This document shows positions 1-6,814 of a stretch of 7,941 nucleotides of DNA, one piece after another. The stretch lies in the NCBI GenBank assembly GCA_947446155.1, contig CANFFZ010000098.1, positions 1 through 7,941 of the forward strand. Reading direction: 5' to 3'. The position numbers were made by a program, and so were the translations under genes. This DNA comes from Chloroflexota bacterium (lineage in GTDB: Bacteria > Chloroflexota > Dehalococcoidia > UBA2979). Under the pieces are notes generated by a model. That model was not told the origin of the DNA. It made no database searches and saw nothing but the letters and a program-made list of their open reading frames with translations. The number at the start of each line of letters is the position of its first letter. Within the stretch, counting starts at the first letter, position 1.

Positions 1-2
1 GC

Positions 3-2300
3 ACACAGTCCATCCCCGGCCTCGATGCCGACAAGATCCTCGAGGCCTTGTCCGACGACATCATGAACTTCGGCGACCTGCAGCACGCCCTGCGCAACCT
101 CATGCAGCGGGGCATGCGCAACCAGCAGGGCGACCGCATGCAGGGCCTCCGTGACCTCCTCCAGAAACTGCGTCAGCAGCGCCGCCAGCGCCTCGACCAG
201 TTCGACCTCGGCGGGGTGATGGAGGACATCAAGAAGCAGCTGGACGAGATCCTCCAGATGGAGCGTGACACGCTTCAGGATCGCCTCGATGGTCAGCAAG
301 ACCAGCAGCAGGACGGTTCGCAGCCTGACGGCAGCGACCAGCAGGACGGTCCGCGCGGCGAGCAGCAGTCCGGCGAACGCGGCCAGCAGGGCCAGCAGTC
401 ACCTCGCGGTGAACGAGGCGAGCGCGGCCAGCAGCAGGCGGGCGCGGATGCCGCCGACGGCGATCAGGCCGCGGACGACGGCCAGCCCGGCCAGCAGGGC
501 GGTCGCCCGTCCCCCATGGGACAACGAGGGCCGCAGGGTCAGCGCAGCCAGCAGCCGCAGGGTGGCCAGGGCGGCCAGCCCGGCGACGCGGACGGTTCCG
601 AGTCGAGCGGTCAGCCCTCGGGCGGTGGCGAGCAGGAGCAGCAGTTCCGCGACATGCTCCAGCGCATCGCGGAGCGGAAGCAGAACTTCCTCGACAACCT
701 GCCGGAGAACGCGCCGGGCCAGATGAAGGCGCTTCAGGACTACGAGTTCCTGAACCCGGAAGCGCAGCACAAGTTCCAGGAGCTGGTGGAACAACTTCGC
801 CAGGCGATGACGGGCCAGTTCTTCAAAGACGTCGAGAAGATGGTCGAGGAGATGTCGGACGGCGACAAGCAGCGCATGAAGGACATGGTCCGCGCGCTGA
901 ACGACATGCTCGCGCAGAAGATGCGTGGGCAGGAGCCCGACTTCGACTCGTTCATGGAGCAGTTCGGCGACATGTTCGGGGACAACCCGCCGCAGTCGCT
1001 CGAAGACCTCATGGCGCAGATGCAGGCGCAGATGCAGGCGATGCAGTCGCTGATGGCCAGCATGCCCGGGGACCAGCGCCAGCAACTGCAGGACATGCTC
1101 GCGCAGCACCTCGGTGACCCCGAACTCGAAGACGAGATCTCGCAACTGGCGCAGAACCTCGAGTTCCTCAACCCGAGCCGGGAAGACCCCTCGTCGTACC
1201 CGTTCCGCGGCGATGAAGAGATCGGGCTCGAGCAGGCGATGCGCCTGATGAGCGAGATGAACAACATGGACGACCTCGAGAATGATCTCGAGCGCGCCCA
1301 GTACAACGGCGACCTCGACACCGTGGACATCGAGCAGTTGCGCGAGCTCCTGGGCGACGACTCCGCCGAGCAGTTCGAGGAGTTGAAGAAGCTGCTCGAG
1401 GTCCTCGAACAGGCCGGCTACGTCCGCCGCGAGGGCGACGAGTGGCAACTCACGCCGCGCGGTACCCGGATGATCGGCAGTGCCGCCCTCGGCGAGATCT
1501 ACAAGCAACTGAAGAAGTCGGGTCTGGGCAACCACCCCGCGCCGGAGTCCGGCCGCTACGGCGAACGACTCGACGAGTCGAAGCCGTACGAGTTCGGCGA
1601 CCCGTTCCACCTCGACCTGCGCAAGACGCTGATGAACGCGATCGAGCGCGGAGGCCAGGGCACTCCGGTGAAGATGAGTTCGGACGACTTCGAGATCTCT
1701 CGGAGCGAACTCGTCACCACGACGACCACGGTGCTGATGGTCGACCTCTCGTGGTCGATGGCGCTGCGAGGCTCGTTCCAGGCGGCCAAGAAGGTCGCGC
1801 TGGCGCTGCAGAATCTGATCAAGGCGCAGTACCCGAAGGACTCGCTCTACGTCATCGGCTTCTCGGCGTACGCGCGGGAGCTGAAGGCGCACGAACTGCC
1901 GTACGTGCGGTGGGACGAGAGCGTGCTCGGCACGAACATGCACCACGCGCTCATGCTGGCCGAGCGCCTGCTCGCCAAGCATCGAGTCGGCACCAAACAG
2001 ATCCTGATGATCTCTGACGGCGAGCCGACGGCGCACCTCGAGCGTGGCCGATCGCAGTTCGCGTACCCGCCGAGCCCGATCACGATCCGCGAGACGCTGA
2101 AGGCCGTGAAGCGCGTCACGCAGCAGGACATCACGATCAACACGTTCATGCTGGACCGGAACTACTACCTCAAAGAGTTCGTGAACCAGCTGGCGAAGAT
2201 CAACGGTGGCCGCGTCTTCTACACCACGCCCGAGAAACTCGGCGAGTACATCCTCGTCGACTACGTGTCGCACAAGAAGATGCATCTCACGGGGCGGTAG
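3..2300 (+). CDS. VWA-domain protein, MoxR/Mg-chelatase (ChlD-like) partner; 5' end outside window
   Basis: Probable cytoplasmic von Willebrand A protein that works as the metal-binding partner of a MoxR/ChlI-type AAA+ ATPase, which in such loci usually lies just upstream (outside this window). Residues are counted from the TTG at 48. The order is: an N-terminal helical part (1-80), a Gln/Gly/Asp/Arg-rich low-complexity linker (82-199), a long Met/Gln/Glu-rich helical region (200-450), a winged-helix-like stretch ending LTPRGTRMIG (about 443-477), and a C-terminal VWA domain (about 558-740). The MIDAS site is complete: DLSWS at 566-570, T629 in GTNMH, and D657 in SDGEP. There is no signal peptide or membrane segment. 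The frame stays open to base 3 with no ATG or GTG before 48, and the upstream codons (TQSIPGLDADKILEAL) read naturally into the conserved N-terminus, so the true start lies before the window. The stop is TAG. Family assignment is firm; the cellular process is unknown. Confidence 0.9.
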   Translation, partial: TQSIPGLDADKILEALSDDIMNFGDLQHALRNLMQRGMRNQQGDRMQGLRDLLQKLRQQRRQRLDQFDLGGVMEDIKKQLDEILQMERDTLQDRLDGQQDQQQDGSQPDGSDQQDGPRGEQQSGERGQQGQQSPRGERGERGQQQAGADAADGDQAADDGQPGQQGGRPSPMGQRGPQGQRSQQPQGGQGGQPGDADGSESSGQPSGGGEQEQQFRDMLQRIAERKQNFLDNLPENAPGQMKALQDYEFLNPEAQHKFQELVEQLRQAMTGQFFKDVEKMVEEMSDGDKQRMKDMVRALNDMLAQKMRGQEPDFDSFMEQFGDMFGDNPPQSLEDLMAQMQAQMQAMQSLMASMPGDQRQQLQDMLAQHLGDPELEDEISQLAQNLEFLNPSREDPSSYPFRGDEEIGLEQAMRLMSEMNNMDDLENDLERAQYNGDLDTVDIEQLRELLGDDSAEQFEELKKLLEVLEQAGYVRREGDEWQLTPRGTRMIGSAALGEIYKQLKKSGLGNHPAPESGRYGERLDESKPYEFGDPFHLDLRKTLMNAIERGGQGTPVKMSSDDFEISRSELVTTTTTVLMVDLSWSMALRGSFQAAKKVALALQNLIKAQYPKDSLYVIGFSAYARELKAHELPYVRWDESVLGTNMHHALMLAERLLAKHRVGTKQILMISDGEPTAHLERGRSQFAYPPSPITIRETLKAVKRVTQQDITINTFMLDRNYYLKEFVNQLAKINGGRVFYTTPEKLGEYILVDYVSHKKMHLTGR
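291..644 (+). repeat. Low-complexity Gln/Gly-rich linker, partly collagen-like
   Basis: This part of the VWA gene encodes about 118 residues made almost only of Q, G, D, R, S, P, E and A. Stretches such as GERGERGQQ and GQRGPQGQR resemble Gly-X-Y collagen triplets, but the register is broken often. At DNA level a degenerate unit like cggccagcag recurs near 379, 423, 480 and 570. The segment probably forms a disordered, length-variable linker between the N-terminal helices and the rest of the protein. Confidence 0.75.
1014..1046 (+). repeat. 12-base tandem repeat, two copies plus a 9-base partial copy
   Basis: The unit gcgcagatgcag occurs at 1014-1025 and again at 1026-1037, followed by gcgatgcag at 1038-1046, which lacks one cag. 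It encodes AQMQ-AQMQ-AMQ inside a Met/Gln-rich helical segment of the VWA protein. The unit is a multiple of three, so copy-number change would keep the frame. Confidence 0.8.
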
Positions 2301-2337
2301 CCGAAGGCTCGCGTCGCGACGCCACGTACGGGGCCCG

Positions 2338-2366
2338 TGCTGGGTGAGCGAGCCGCTTGCCCGGTA
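2338..2366 (+). terminator. Candidate 3' hairpin after the VWA gene (no U tract)
   Basis: Bases 2338-2350 can pair with 2354-2366 to form a 13-pair stem around a three-base loop (agc). Four of the pairs are G·U wobbles, so the stem is stable only in the + strand RNA; the opposite strand would carry A·C mismatches. It begins 38 bases after the VWA stop. A second, smaller stem (gcccc at 2367-2371 with ggggc at 2376-2380) follows directly. There is no run of T, so this is not a textbook intrinsic terminator; it may act as a 3' stabiliser or a weak pause site. Confidence 0.35.
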
Positions 2367-2413
2367 GCCCCGGCGGGGGCATCCTGAACTCCCACCCTGC
2401 GAGAGGCCCATCC

Positions 2414-3430
2414 ATGCTCTGCCACAGCCGAGGCGTTATTCGCATGTTCGCCCTCGCGCTGGTGCTGAGTGCTGCCGCTGGCGTCGGCTGTGCCGGCGAC
2501 GCGGGCGGCTGGGACTCGAGGAGCGTCCAGCAGACCGTGGCTAGCGTTCCCTTCCAACCGATCCTCGTGAACTCCAACCTCGGCGTCGGCAAGAACCGGC
2601 TAGCGCTCGCCCTGTTCGATCAGAACCAAGAGTTCATCAACGTCGCGGACGTGACGGCGACCTTCTATCACCTCGACAAGGAGCCGAAGGGCGAGCCGAA
2701 GAATGCGAAGCAGGCTGGTGACGCGACGCTGATCGCGCGGACGCTGAAGAGCGTCGGCGCGTCGCGTATCGAGGGCAGCGCGATGGCTTCGCGTGTACCT
2801 GGGGGCGCCGCGGCGCCTGAGGTAGACGCGCACCTGGGGCACGACAGCACCGTGTTCGCGGCGGTGGTGGACTTCGACCGGGCGGGCTTCTGGGGCGTGT
2901 CGCTGGACGTGAAAGTCGGCGAGCAGGTGTTCCAGGGCCTCCGCCTCGTGTTTGCGGTGCAGGAACGCACCGCGGAACCGCGTGTTGGCGACCCCGCCCC
3001 AGCGACCAAGCAGCGCGTCGCCGCCGACGTGGCGTCGCTCGAGGAGATCGACACCTCGGTGGTGCCGAACCCCGACCTCCACCGCCTGACGATCGCGCAG
3101 GCCGTCGCGAGCGGGAAGCCGAGCGTGGTCGCCTTCGTGACGCCCGCGTTCTGCCAGACGCGGTTCTGCGGGCCAGCCCTCGACCAGGTCGTGCTGCCGG
3201 CGCACCACGAGTTCGGTGACCGCGTGAACGTCCTGCACATCGAACCGTACGACGTCGCGAAGGCGAAAGGCGGGACACTCGAACCCGTCCCCGCCGTCGC
3301 GGACTGGAAAATCCTCGCCGAGCCGATCATCTTCGTCGTCGGCAAGGACGGCCTCGTCGCCGCGAAGTTCGAGGGCATCATGGACTACCCCGAACTACGC
3401 GAGGCGATCGCGGCGGCGCTGACGAAGTAG
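2414..3430 (+). CDS. Exported thioredoxin-fold protein, candidate lipoprotein, CxxxxC site
   Basis: Predicted 338-residue exported protein. The N-terminus has two arginines (R6, R10), a hydrophobic core (FALALVLSAAAGVG) and then C26, followed by CAGD. This looks like a lipoprotein signal, but the residue at -3 is Gly rather than Leu, Val or Ile, so lipidation is uncertain. Residues 27-210 contain a beta-rich domain I do not recognise (DHDSTVF-like strands, a WGVSLDVKV strand). The C-terminal part is thioredoxin-like: a strand SVVAFVTPAFC, then C247-QTRF-C252-GP, and later a strand IIFVVGKDGLVAAKFEG typical of the fold's far edge. The cysteine pair is spaced CxxxxC, not the CxxC of thioredoxins or CxxxC of Sco proteins. 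ATG 2414 is preferred: gagagg lies 7 bases before it and it supplies the charged n-region; ATG 2444 would leave none. It may act in extracytoplasmic thiol or metal handling, which is inference. Confidence 0.8.
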   Translation: MLCHSRGVIRMFALALVLSAAAGVGCAGDAGGWDSRSVQQTVASVPFQPILVNSNLGVGKNRLALALFDQNQEFINVADVTATFYHLDKEPKGEPKNAKQAGDATLIARTLKSVGASRIEGSAMASRVPGGAAAPEVDAHLGHDSTVFAAVVDFDRAGFWGVSLDVKVGEQVFQGLRLVFAVQERTAEPRVGDPAPATKQRVAADVASLEEIDTSVVPNPDLHRLTIAQAVASGKPSVVAFVTPAFCQTRFCGPALDQVVLPAHHEFGDRVNVLHIEPYDVAKAKGGTLEPVPAVADWKILAEPIIFVVGKDGLVAAKFEGIMDYPELREAIAAALTK

Positions 3431-3473
3431 GCGCTCGCCGCACGCCGTCGATGCAGGTGCGTCACCCCGGCGG

Positions 3474-3479
3474 TAGTCT
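3474..3479 (+). promoter_or_regulatory. Possible -10 element for a leaderless DUF4012 mRNA
   Basis: TAGTCT matches the TAnnnT -10 pattern and ends 7 bases before ATG 3487, the spacing expected if transcription begins at the start codon. No strong Shine-Dalgarno sequence lies in between, and no clear -35 box is visible. It also argues for ATG 3487 over ATG 3451. Confidence 0.3.
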
Positions 3480-3486
3480 CACCTCG

Positions 3487-3768
3487 ATGCGTCGCCTTCG
3501 CCCATTCCGTCGTCGAGAACAAATCGCCCTCGCTGTGGTGGCGGCGCTGCTTGTCATCGTCGCGGTGGATGCGGGGATCCGCGTGCGGGATGCGCGCCGC
3601 GAGGCGAAGGCCGCCGTCGCGCTCCTCGACCGCTCGCGCGCGACGCTCGGCCCGCTGCTGCGCTTCGACACCACCGTGTGGCCCGGCCGCGAGGGCTACG
3701 CGCGGCTGCAAGAGGACCTCCGAGGCGCCGAGGACCACCTCCGGCGGACGGATGAGCGCCTCGGCTAG
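3487..3768 (+). CDS. N-terminal fragment of the DUF4012 protein (membrane anchor)
   Basis: This 93-residue piece has a strongly basic N-terminus (MRRLRPFRRR), one transmembrane helix at about residues 12-31 (IALAVVAALLVIVAVDAGI), and an Arg/Ala/Leu-rich helical stalk. The charge pattern predicts an N-in, C-out single-pass anchor. If the TAG is real, translation would yield only this membrane stub. An in-frame ATG at 3451 would add 12 residues before the basic stretch, but it has no ribosome-binding site and crowds the preceding stop. Confidence 0.55.
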   Translation: MRRLRPFRRREQIALAVVAALLVIVAVDAGIRVRDARREAKAAVALLDRSRATLGPLLRFDTTVWPGREGYARLQEDLRGAEDHLRRTDERLG

Positions 3769-3795
3769 CTCCAGCGCTTCGCCGTCCTCGGCTGG

Positions 3796-5373
3796 GTGAT
3801 CCCGCGCTACGGGGAGTCGCTCAGGAACGGCCCGGCACTGCTCGACTTCACGACGACGGTGACGGCGGAGGCTTCGGGCGTGCTCGCGCAGGCGGAGCCG
3901 CTCTTCGTCGGGACGGGGAACTCCGGTGACCGCGCCCGCGCCGTCTTCGTCGACCGGCACGAGGCGTTGGACAGGCACCTCGGGCGGCTCGACGACGTGC
4001 GGGACGCCGCCGAGCGGCTCGCGAACGTGCGCTGGGCCGGCCCCGCGAGGCGAGCCGCGACGCTGCTGCCCGAACTCACCGAGGATCTCTCGCGCGTCAC
4101 CTCGGTGCGTGGGACAGCGAAGCGGATGGCGGTGGGCCTCGATCCGTTGCTGGGGTACGGGGGGCCGAGGACCTACATCGTGCTGGGGCAGAACGAGCAG
4201 GAGATCCGGCCGACGGGCGGGTTCCTCGGGACCATGGGCGTCGTGAAGGTGGTGGACGGCAAGATCGCGTCGTTCGAGTACGCCTCGGCGTACGACTTCG
4301 ACCCGAAGCCGGACAAGTTCCGAGCGCCGCCGTCCGACTTTGCCCTCGGTAACGGAGTGCGCTACTGGTACGTGCGCGACGCGAACTGGTCCCCTTCGTT
4401 CCCCGAGAGTGCCGCCGCCGTCCAGCGGTTCTTCCGAGAGGACCGTGCCGTGCAGGCGGACGGTGTCGTCGCCGTCGACACCGAGATGCTACGGCTGCTG
4501 CTCCAGGCGCTCGGGCCGATGACTGTCCAGGGTGTCGATGTCCCGCTCACCGCCGAGAACTTCTATGCCGCACTCGAAGAGGAAATCTTTGGCGAGGAGA
4601 CCGAGATCGCGGCGAAGAAGCGGTCGATCCTCGAGCGGGTGCTCCAGCAGAGCATTGAGCGGGTCCAGGCCGCCGACGCAGACAAGGTGCCTGCCCTCGT
4701 CGCTGTCCTGCGGCAGGGTGTGGCCGGGCGCCACCTCCAGTTGTTCGGGAACGACGAGCGCGTGCAGGCAGTCTCCGAGGGCTTCGGGGCAGACGGTATG
4801 ATGCGGCCTCGCGAGGGGCGTGACTTCGTCGCCGTCGTGGACGCGAACGTGTCGTACTCGAAAATTGCGGCGGCGATCAGCCGCGAGACCACCTATCTGC
4901 GGCGAGCCGATGGGCGTGTGGATGTCTTCGTGTCCTGGCGCAACGACCTGACGCAGTTCGCGGGGCAGCGGTACAAGCGGCTGGGCCAGTCGGCGCTGCT
5001 CTACCAGCCGGAACGGAATGCCTTCGTCAAGGTCCAGGGTGTCTACGGCAACATGTTCCGCATCTTCCTGCCGCAAGGCTCCACCGTGGAGGGCGTCGAG
5101 GGCTTCACACCCATTTATCGCATCGAACAGGGCATGACCGTGCTCGTCGGACGCGTCGAGGTACACGACGGCGAGCAGAAGACCGTCGCCATCACCTACC
5201 GTCCGCCCGGGGCGCCCTCGGGTGTCGATGTCTGGAAGCAGGGCGGGCAGGAGCGCGATCGGCTGCGGGTGCTGGCTGCGGTTGGGCGTCAGCAGGAGAC
5301 TCTCTTCGACGGGCCCTTCCTTCAGGACACCCCGATCGCGTTCTCGCCGCTTCAGCCCACCTCCGTCCGCTAG
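3796..5373 (+). CDS. DUF4012 domain body, downstream of the internal stop
   Basis: The main domain of the broken gene, about 525 residues from a GTG that is probably not a true start: there is no ribosome-binding site, and the codons before it (LQRFAVLGW) also belong to the family. Family landmarks are all present: PLLGYGGPRTYIVLGQNEQ (about 114-132) followed by EIRPTGGFLGTMGV, the YVRDANWSPSFPESA block, DGVVAVDTEMLRLLLQALGP, and PLTAENFY. The C-terminal half is beta-rich (for example YKRLGQSALLY and GVYGNMFRIFLPQGS). DUF4012 proteins have no proven function; in many high-GC bacteria they sit near surface-polysaccharide genes, and the ligase fragment downstream fits that. Without the N-terminal anchor this piece would be soluble and misplaced. 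Confidence 0.8.
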   Translation: MIPRYGESLRNGPALLDFTTTVTAEASGVLAQAEPLFVGTGNSGDRARAVFVDRHEALDRHLGRLDDVRDAAERLANVRWAGPARRAATLLPELTEDLSRVTSVRGTAKRMAVGLDPLLGYGGPRTYIVLGQNEQEIRPTGGFLGTMGVVKVVDGKIASFEYASAYDFDPKPDKFRAPPSDFALGNGVRYWYVRDANWSPSFPESAAAVQRFFREDRAVQADGVVAVDTEMLRLLLQALGPMTVQGVDVPLTAENFYAALEEEIFGEETEIAAKKRSILERVLQQSIERVQAADADKVPALVAVLRQGVAGRHLQLFGNDERVQAVSEGFGADGMMRPREGRDFVAVVDANVSYSKIAAAISRETTYLRRADGRVDVFVSWRNDLTQFAGQRYKRLGQSALLYQPERNAFVKVQGVYGNMFRIFLPQGSTVEGVEGFTPIYRIEQGMTVLVGRVEVHDGEQKTVAITYRPPGAPSGVDVWKQGGQERDRLRVLAAVGRQQETLFDGPFLQDTPIAFSPLQPTSVR

Positions 5374-5385
5374 GCATCGAGGCTC

Positions 5386-5391
5386 TATCGT
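5386..5391 (+). promoter_or_regulatory. Possible -10 element for a leaderless HAD-fusion mRNA
   Basis: TATCGT fits TAnnnT and ends 6 bases before ATG 5398. The only purine-rich run (gagg near 5380) is about 15 bases from the ATG, too far for normal ribosome binding. No -35 box is recognisable. The arrangement mirrors that before the DUF4012 gene. Confidence 0.3.
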
Positions 5392-5397
5392 TCGCGG

Positions 5398-6813
5398 ATG
5401 GCGCTTCCTCCGCTCCGCCTCATCTCGTTCGACCTCGACGACACCATCGTGGACAGCGAGGCGCGCACGCCCGCGCGGCTGAAGGCACTCGGCGCGGCGC
5501 TGCGAGGTGCAGGCGTGCGCCGGGAGCCCGCCGAGTGGGACGCCGCGCTGGCCGCTGCGCTCGCGGCGGAGCCGGTCCTCGGCGGGCGGTTCGTGCCGTA
5601 CCTCGCCACGCTGGGCCTCGACCCTGAGTCCGGCGACACGCCCGTCCGCGCGGCACGCGAGGCGTACGACGCCGCGCTGTATGAAGGACTGGGCGCCTTC
5701 CCGGATGCCTTCGATGTGCTCAGTCAATTGAAGCCGCACTACCGGATCGCCGTGACGACGAACGGACCGCCCGCGATGCAGCGTCGCAAGTTGGCGTTGA
5801 GCGGGATCGAGGGTTTGCTGGACGCGGCGATCGTGTCGGGCGAGGTGGGCGCCTGGAAGCCCGATCCCGCGATCTTCGGCCACACGTGTCGAGCCGCCGG
5901 TGTCCGTGCGTCCGAGGCCGCCCACGTCGGTGACTCCCTGCTGAGCGACATCGCAGGCGCACGTGCGGCGGGCCTCGTCGCGATCTGGCGGCGACCATCG
6001 CCGGACGCGTTACCCGGTAGCGACACGCCCGACGCGGTGATCCTGAATGGTGTGCTGCGAGGTAGCGGCGCGTTCGCGTCCTCCACCTTCCTGTTGCTCG
6101 TCGCGGCGTTCTCCACCAGCCAACGAGGGTTGCTCATGGTTGCGGTGGCCGCGTCCGCCATTGCCGTCGGGCTATACGTTTTGCGTTCGTCGCCCGGGCG
6201 CGCCGTGGGCATGGTGCTGGTGGGCGGCCTCCTGCTCACGGTGTTCCTCGAGGCCGTCCCCGTCCTCCAACAGATCGCGCCAGGCCCGACGGAGCGTTTG
6301 AGCGAGGGCTTCGGGGCGCTGTCGTATCAGTCACGTGTCGCGGAGGCGGAGGACGCATTCGCGGCATGGAAGGGACAGGTCTACGGGCTCGGCTTTGGCG
6401 CATCGATACCCGTCCGGGCCGAAGTGGAGTACGAGATCACCGGGCCACAATTGGTCTATGTGACGTCCACCTTCATCCACAATTCCTACGCGTGGTACCT
6501 CGCGAAGATGGGGCTGCAGAGGCTGGTGGCTGTGGTGCTGCTGGTCGGCGTCTCGTCGTGGACGGCGTTCCGGCGTTTCACGAAGGACGATCACCAGGTG
6601 GAGGCTATGGCGGCGCTCATGCTGCTCGCCCTGTCGGCGGGAGGCGCGATCGGCGGGCCGGCGCTGCACGGGTTCTACTACACGTCCTGGGTGGCGATTG
6701 CCATCGTGCTGGCGACCGCCGAGAGCGAGGCCGCCCTGAGACCTCAGACCAGCCGAAGATCGAGGTGGTCGCGATCGGTCGCCCTCGGCGGATCGCGCGC
6801 CCCGGTCGTCTGA
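5398..6813 (+). CDS. HAD-superfamily hydrolase fused to C-terminal half of an O-antigen-ligase-like protein
   Basis: One 471-residue frame with two unrelated parts. Residues 1-215 are a near-complete HAD phosphatase of the YjjG/haloacid-dehalogenase-like type, with all four motifs: DLDDT (D12, D14), TTNG (T121), K154 in KPDP, and GDSLLSD (D179, D184). A helical cap lies at about 20-100. Homology to HAD ends near DAVI (212-215), where such proteins normally finish within about 10-20 residues. From about 225 on it is a membrane protein: TSQRGLL resembles the 'SRG' turn of the Wzy/WaaL family, then QSR..EAEDAF, GLGFG (330-334), HNSY (361-364), and hydrophobic helices near 225-262, 269-290, 373-390 and 403-440. 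A ligase of this type should carry several more N-terminal helices, so about half of it is missing. Either a deletion fused two genes or the assembly is chimeric. The HAD half should still be active if expressed. Confidence 0.75.
   Translation: MALPPLRLISFDLDDTIVDSEARTPARLKALGAALRGAGVRREPAEWDAALAAALAAEPVLGGRFVPYLATLGLDPESGDTPVRAAREAYDAALYEGLGAFPDAFDVLSQLKPHYRIAVTTNGPPAMQRRKLALSGIEGLLDAAIVSGEVGAWKPDPAIFGHTCRAAGVRASEAAHVGDSLLSDIAGARAAGLVAIWRRPSPDALPGSDTPDAVILNGVLRGSGAFASSTFLLLVAAFSTSQRGLLMVAVAASAIAVGLYVLRSSPGRAVGMVLVGGLLLTVFLEAVPVLQQIAPGPTERLSEGFGALSYQSRVAEAEDAFAAWKGQVYGLGFGASIPVRAEVEYEITGPQLVYVTSTFIHNSYAWYLAKMGLQRLVAVVLLVGVSSWTAFRRFTKDDHQVEAMAALMLLALSAGGAIGGPALHGFYYTSWVAIAIVLATAESEAALRPQTSRRSRWSRSVALGGSRAPVV
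6064..6813 (+). pseudogene. O-antigen ligase / Wzy-like remnant (N-terminal helices missing)
   Basis: The downstream half of the fusion frame on its own. It keeps the periplasmic-loop features of the O-antigen ligase/polymerase family (an Arg in YQSRVAEAE, GLGFG, and an HN pair at residues 361-362 of the fusion) and the last membrane helices, but lacks the first half of the protein. The join lies between about 6046 and 6085. Codon choice is somewhat less GC-rich here than in the HAD part (ttg, caa, tat, aat appear more often), which supports a separate origin. On its own it would very probably not work as a glycan ligase. Confidence 0.6.
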
Positions 6814-6814
6814 C

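Larger units (their letters stand above)
3487..5373 (+). pseudogene. DUF4012 membrane protein gene interrupted by an in-frame TAG
   Basis: Read through one stop, this is a single 629-codon frame: an N-terminal membrane anchor followed by a full DUF4012 domain. Codon 94 (3766-3768) is TAG. Frame and homology continue on both sides: RTDERLG, stop, LQRFAVLGW, then IPRYGESL, matching the usual junction before the conserved 'LGWVPR.G' region of the family. A single base change (for example from CAG, TCG or TGG) explains it. TAG also ends the VWA, thioredoxin-like, DUF4012 and hydrolase genes here, so genome-wide amber reassignment is very unlikely. The gene is either a recent nonsense mutant, a sequencing error, or (least likely) a readthrough case. 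Confidence 0.75.

Noticed and set aside
48..50. TTG as the start codon of the VWA gene.
   Set aside because: The frame stays open to the left edge with sensible family-like residues, and there is no ribosome-binding site before it. The real start is outside the window.
399..2411. A 670-codon open frame on the minus strand opposite the VWA gene.
   Set aside because: It is rich in Leu, Arg, Val and His with no recognisable domain, and lies opposite a gene with an intact VWA domain and MIDAS motif. Long antisense frames are expected in GC-rich genes.
2357..2413. TTG 2357 as the start of the thioredoxin-like gene.
   Set aside because: It falls inside the candidate hairpin and would put 19 Gly/Pro-rich residues in front of the signal peptide.
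2637..3381. Several minus-strand frames of over 200 codons opposite the thioredoxin-like gene.
   Set aside because: They are mutually overlapping, Arg/Pro/Ser-rich, and lack domains; they are shadows of the plus-strand gene.
3766..3768. Amber codon decoded as a special amino acid (pyrrolysine or a reassigned code).
   Set aside because: TAG is the final stop in four genes of this window, no downstream structure typical of recoding is evident, and the site is not an enzyme active site. A point mutation or error is simpler.
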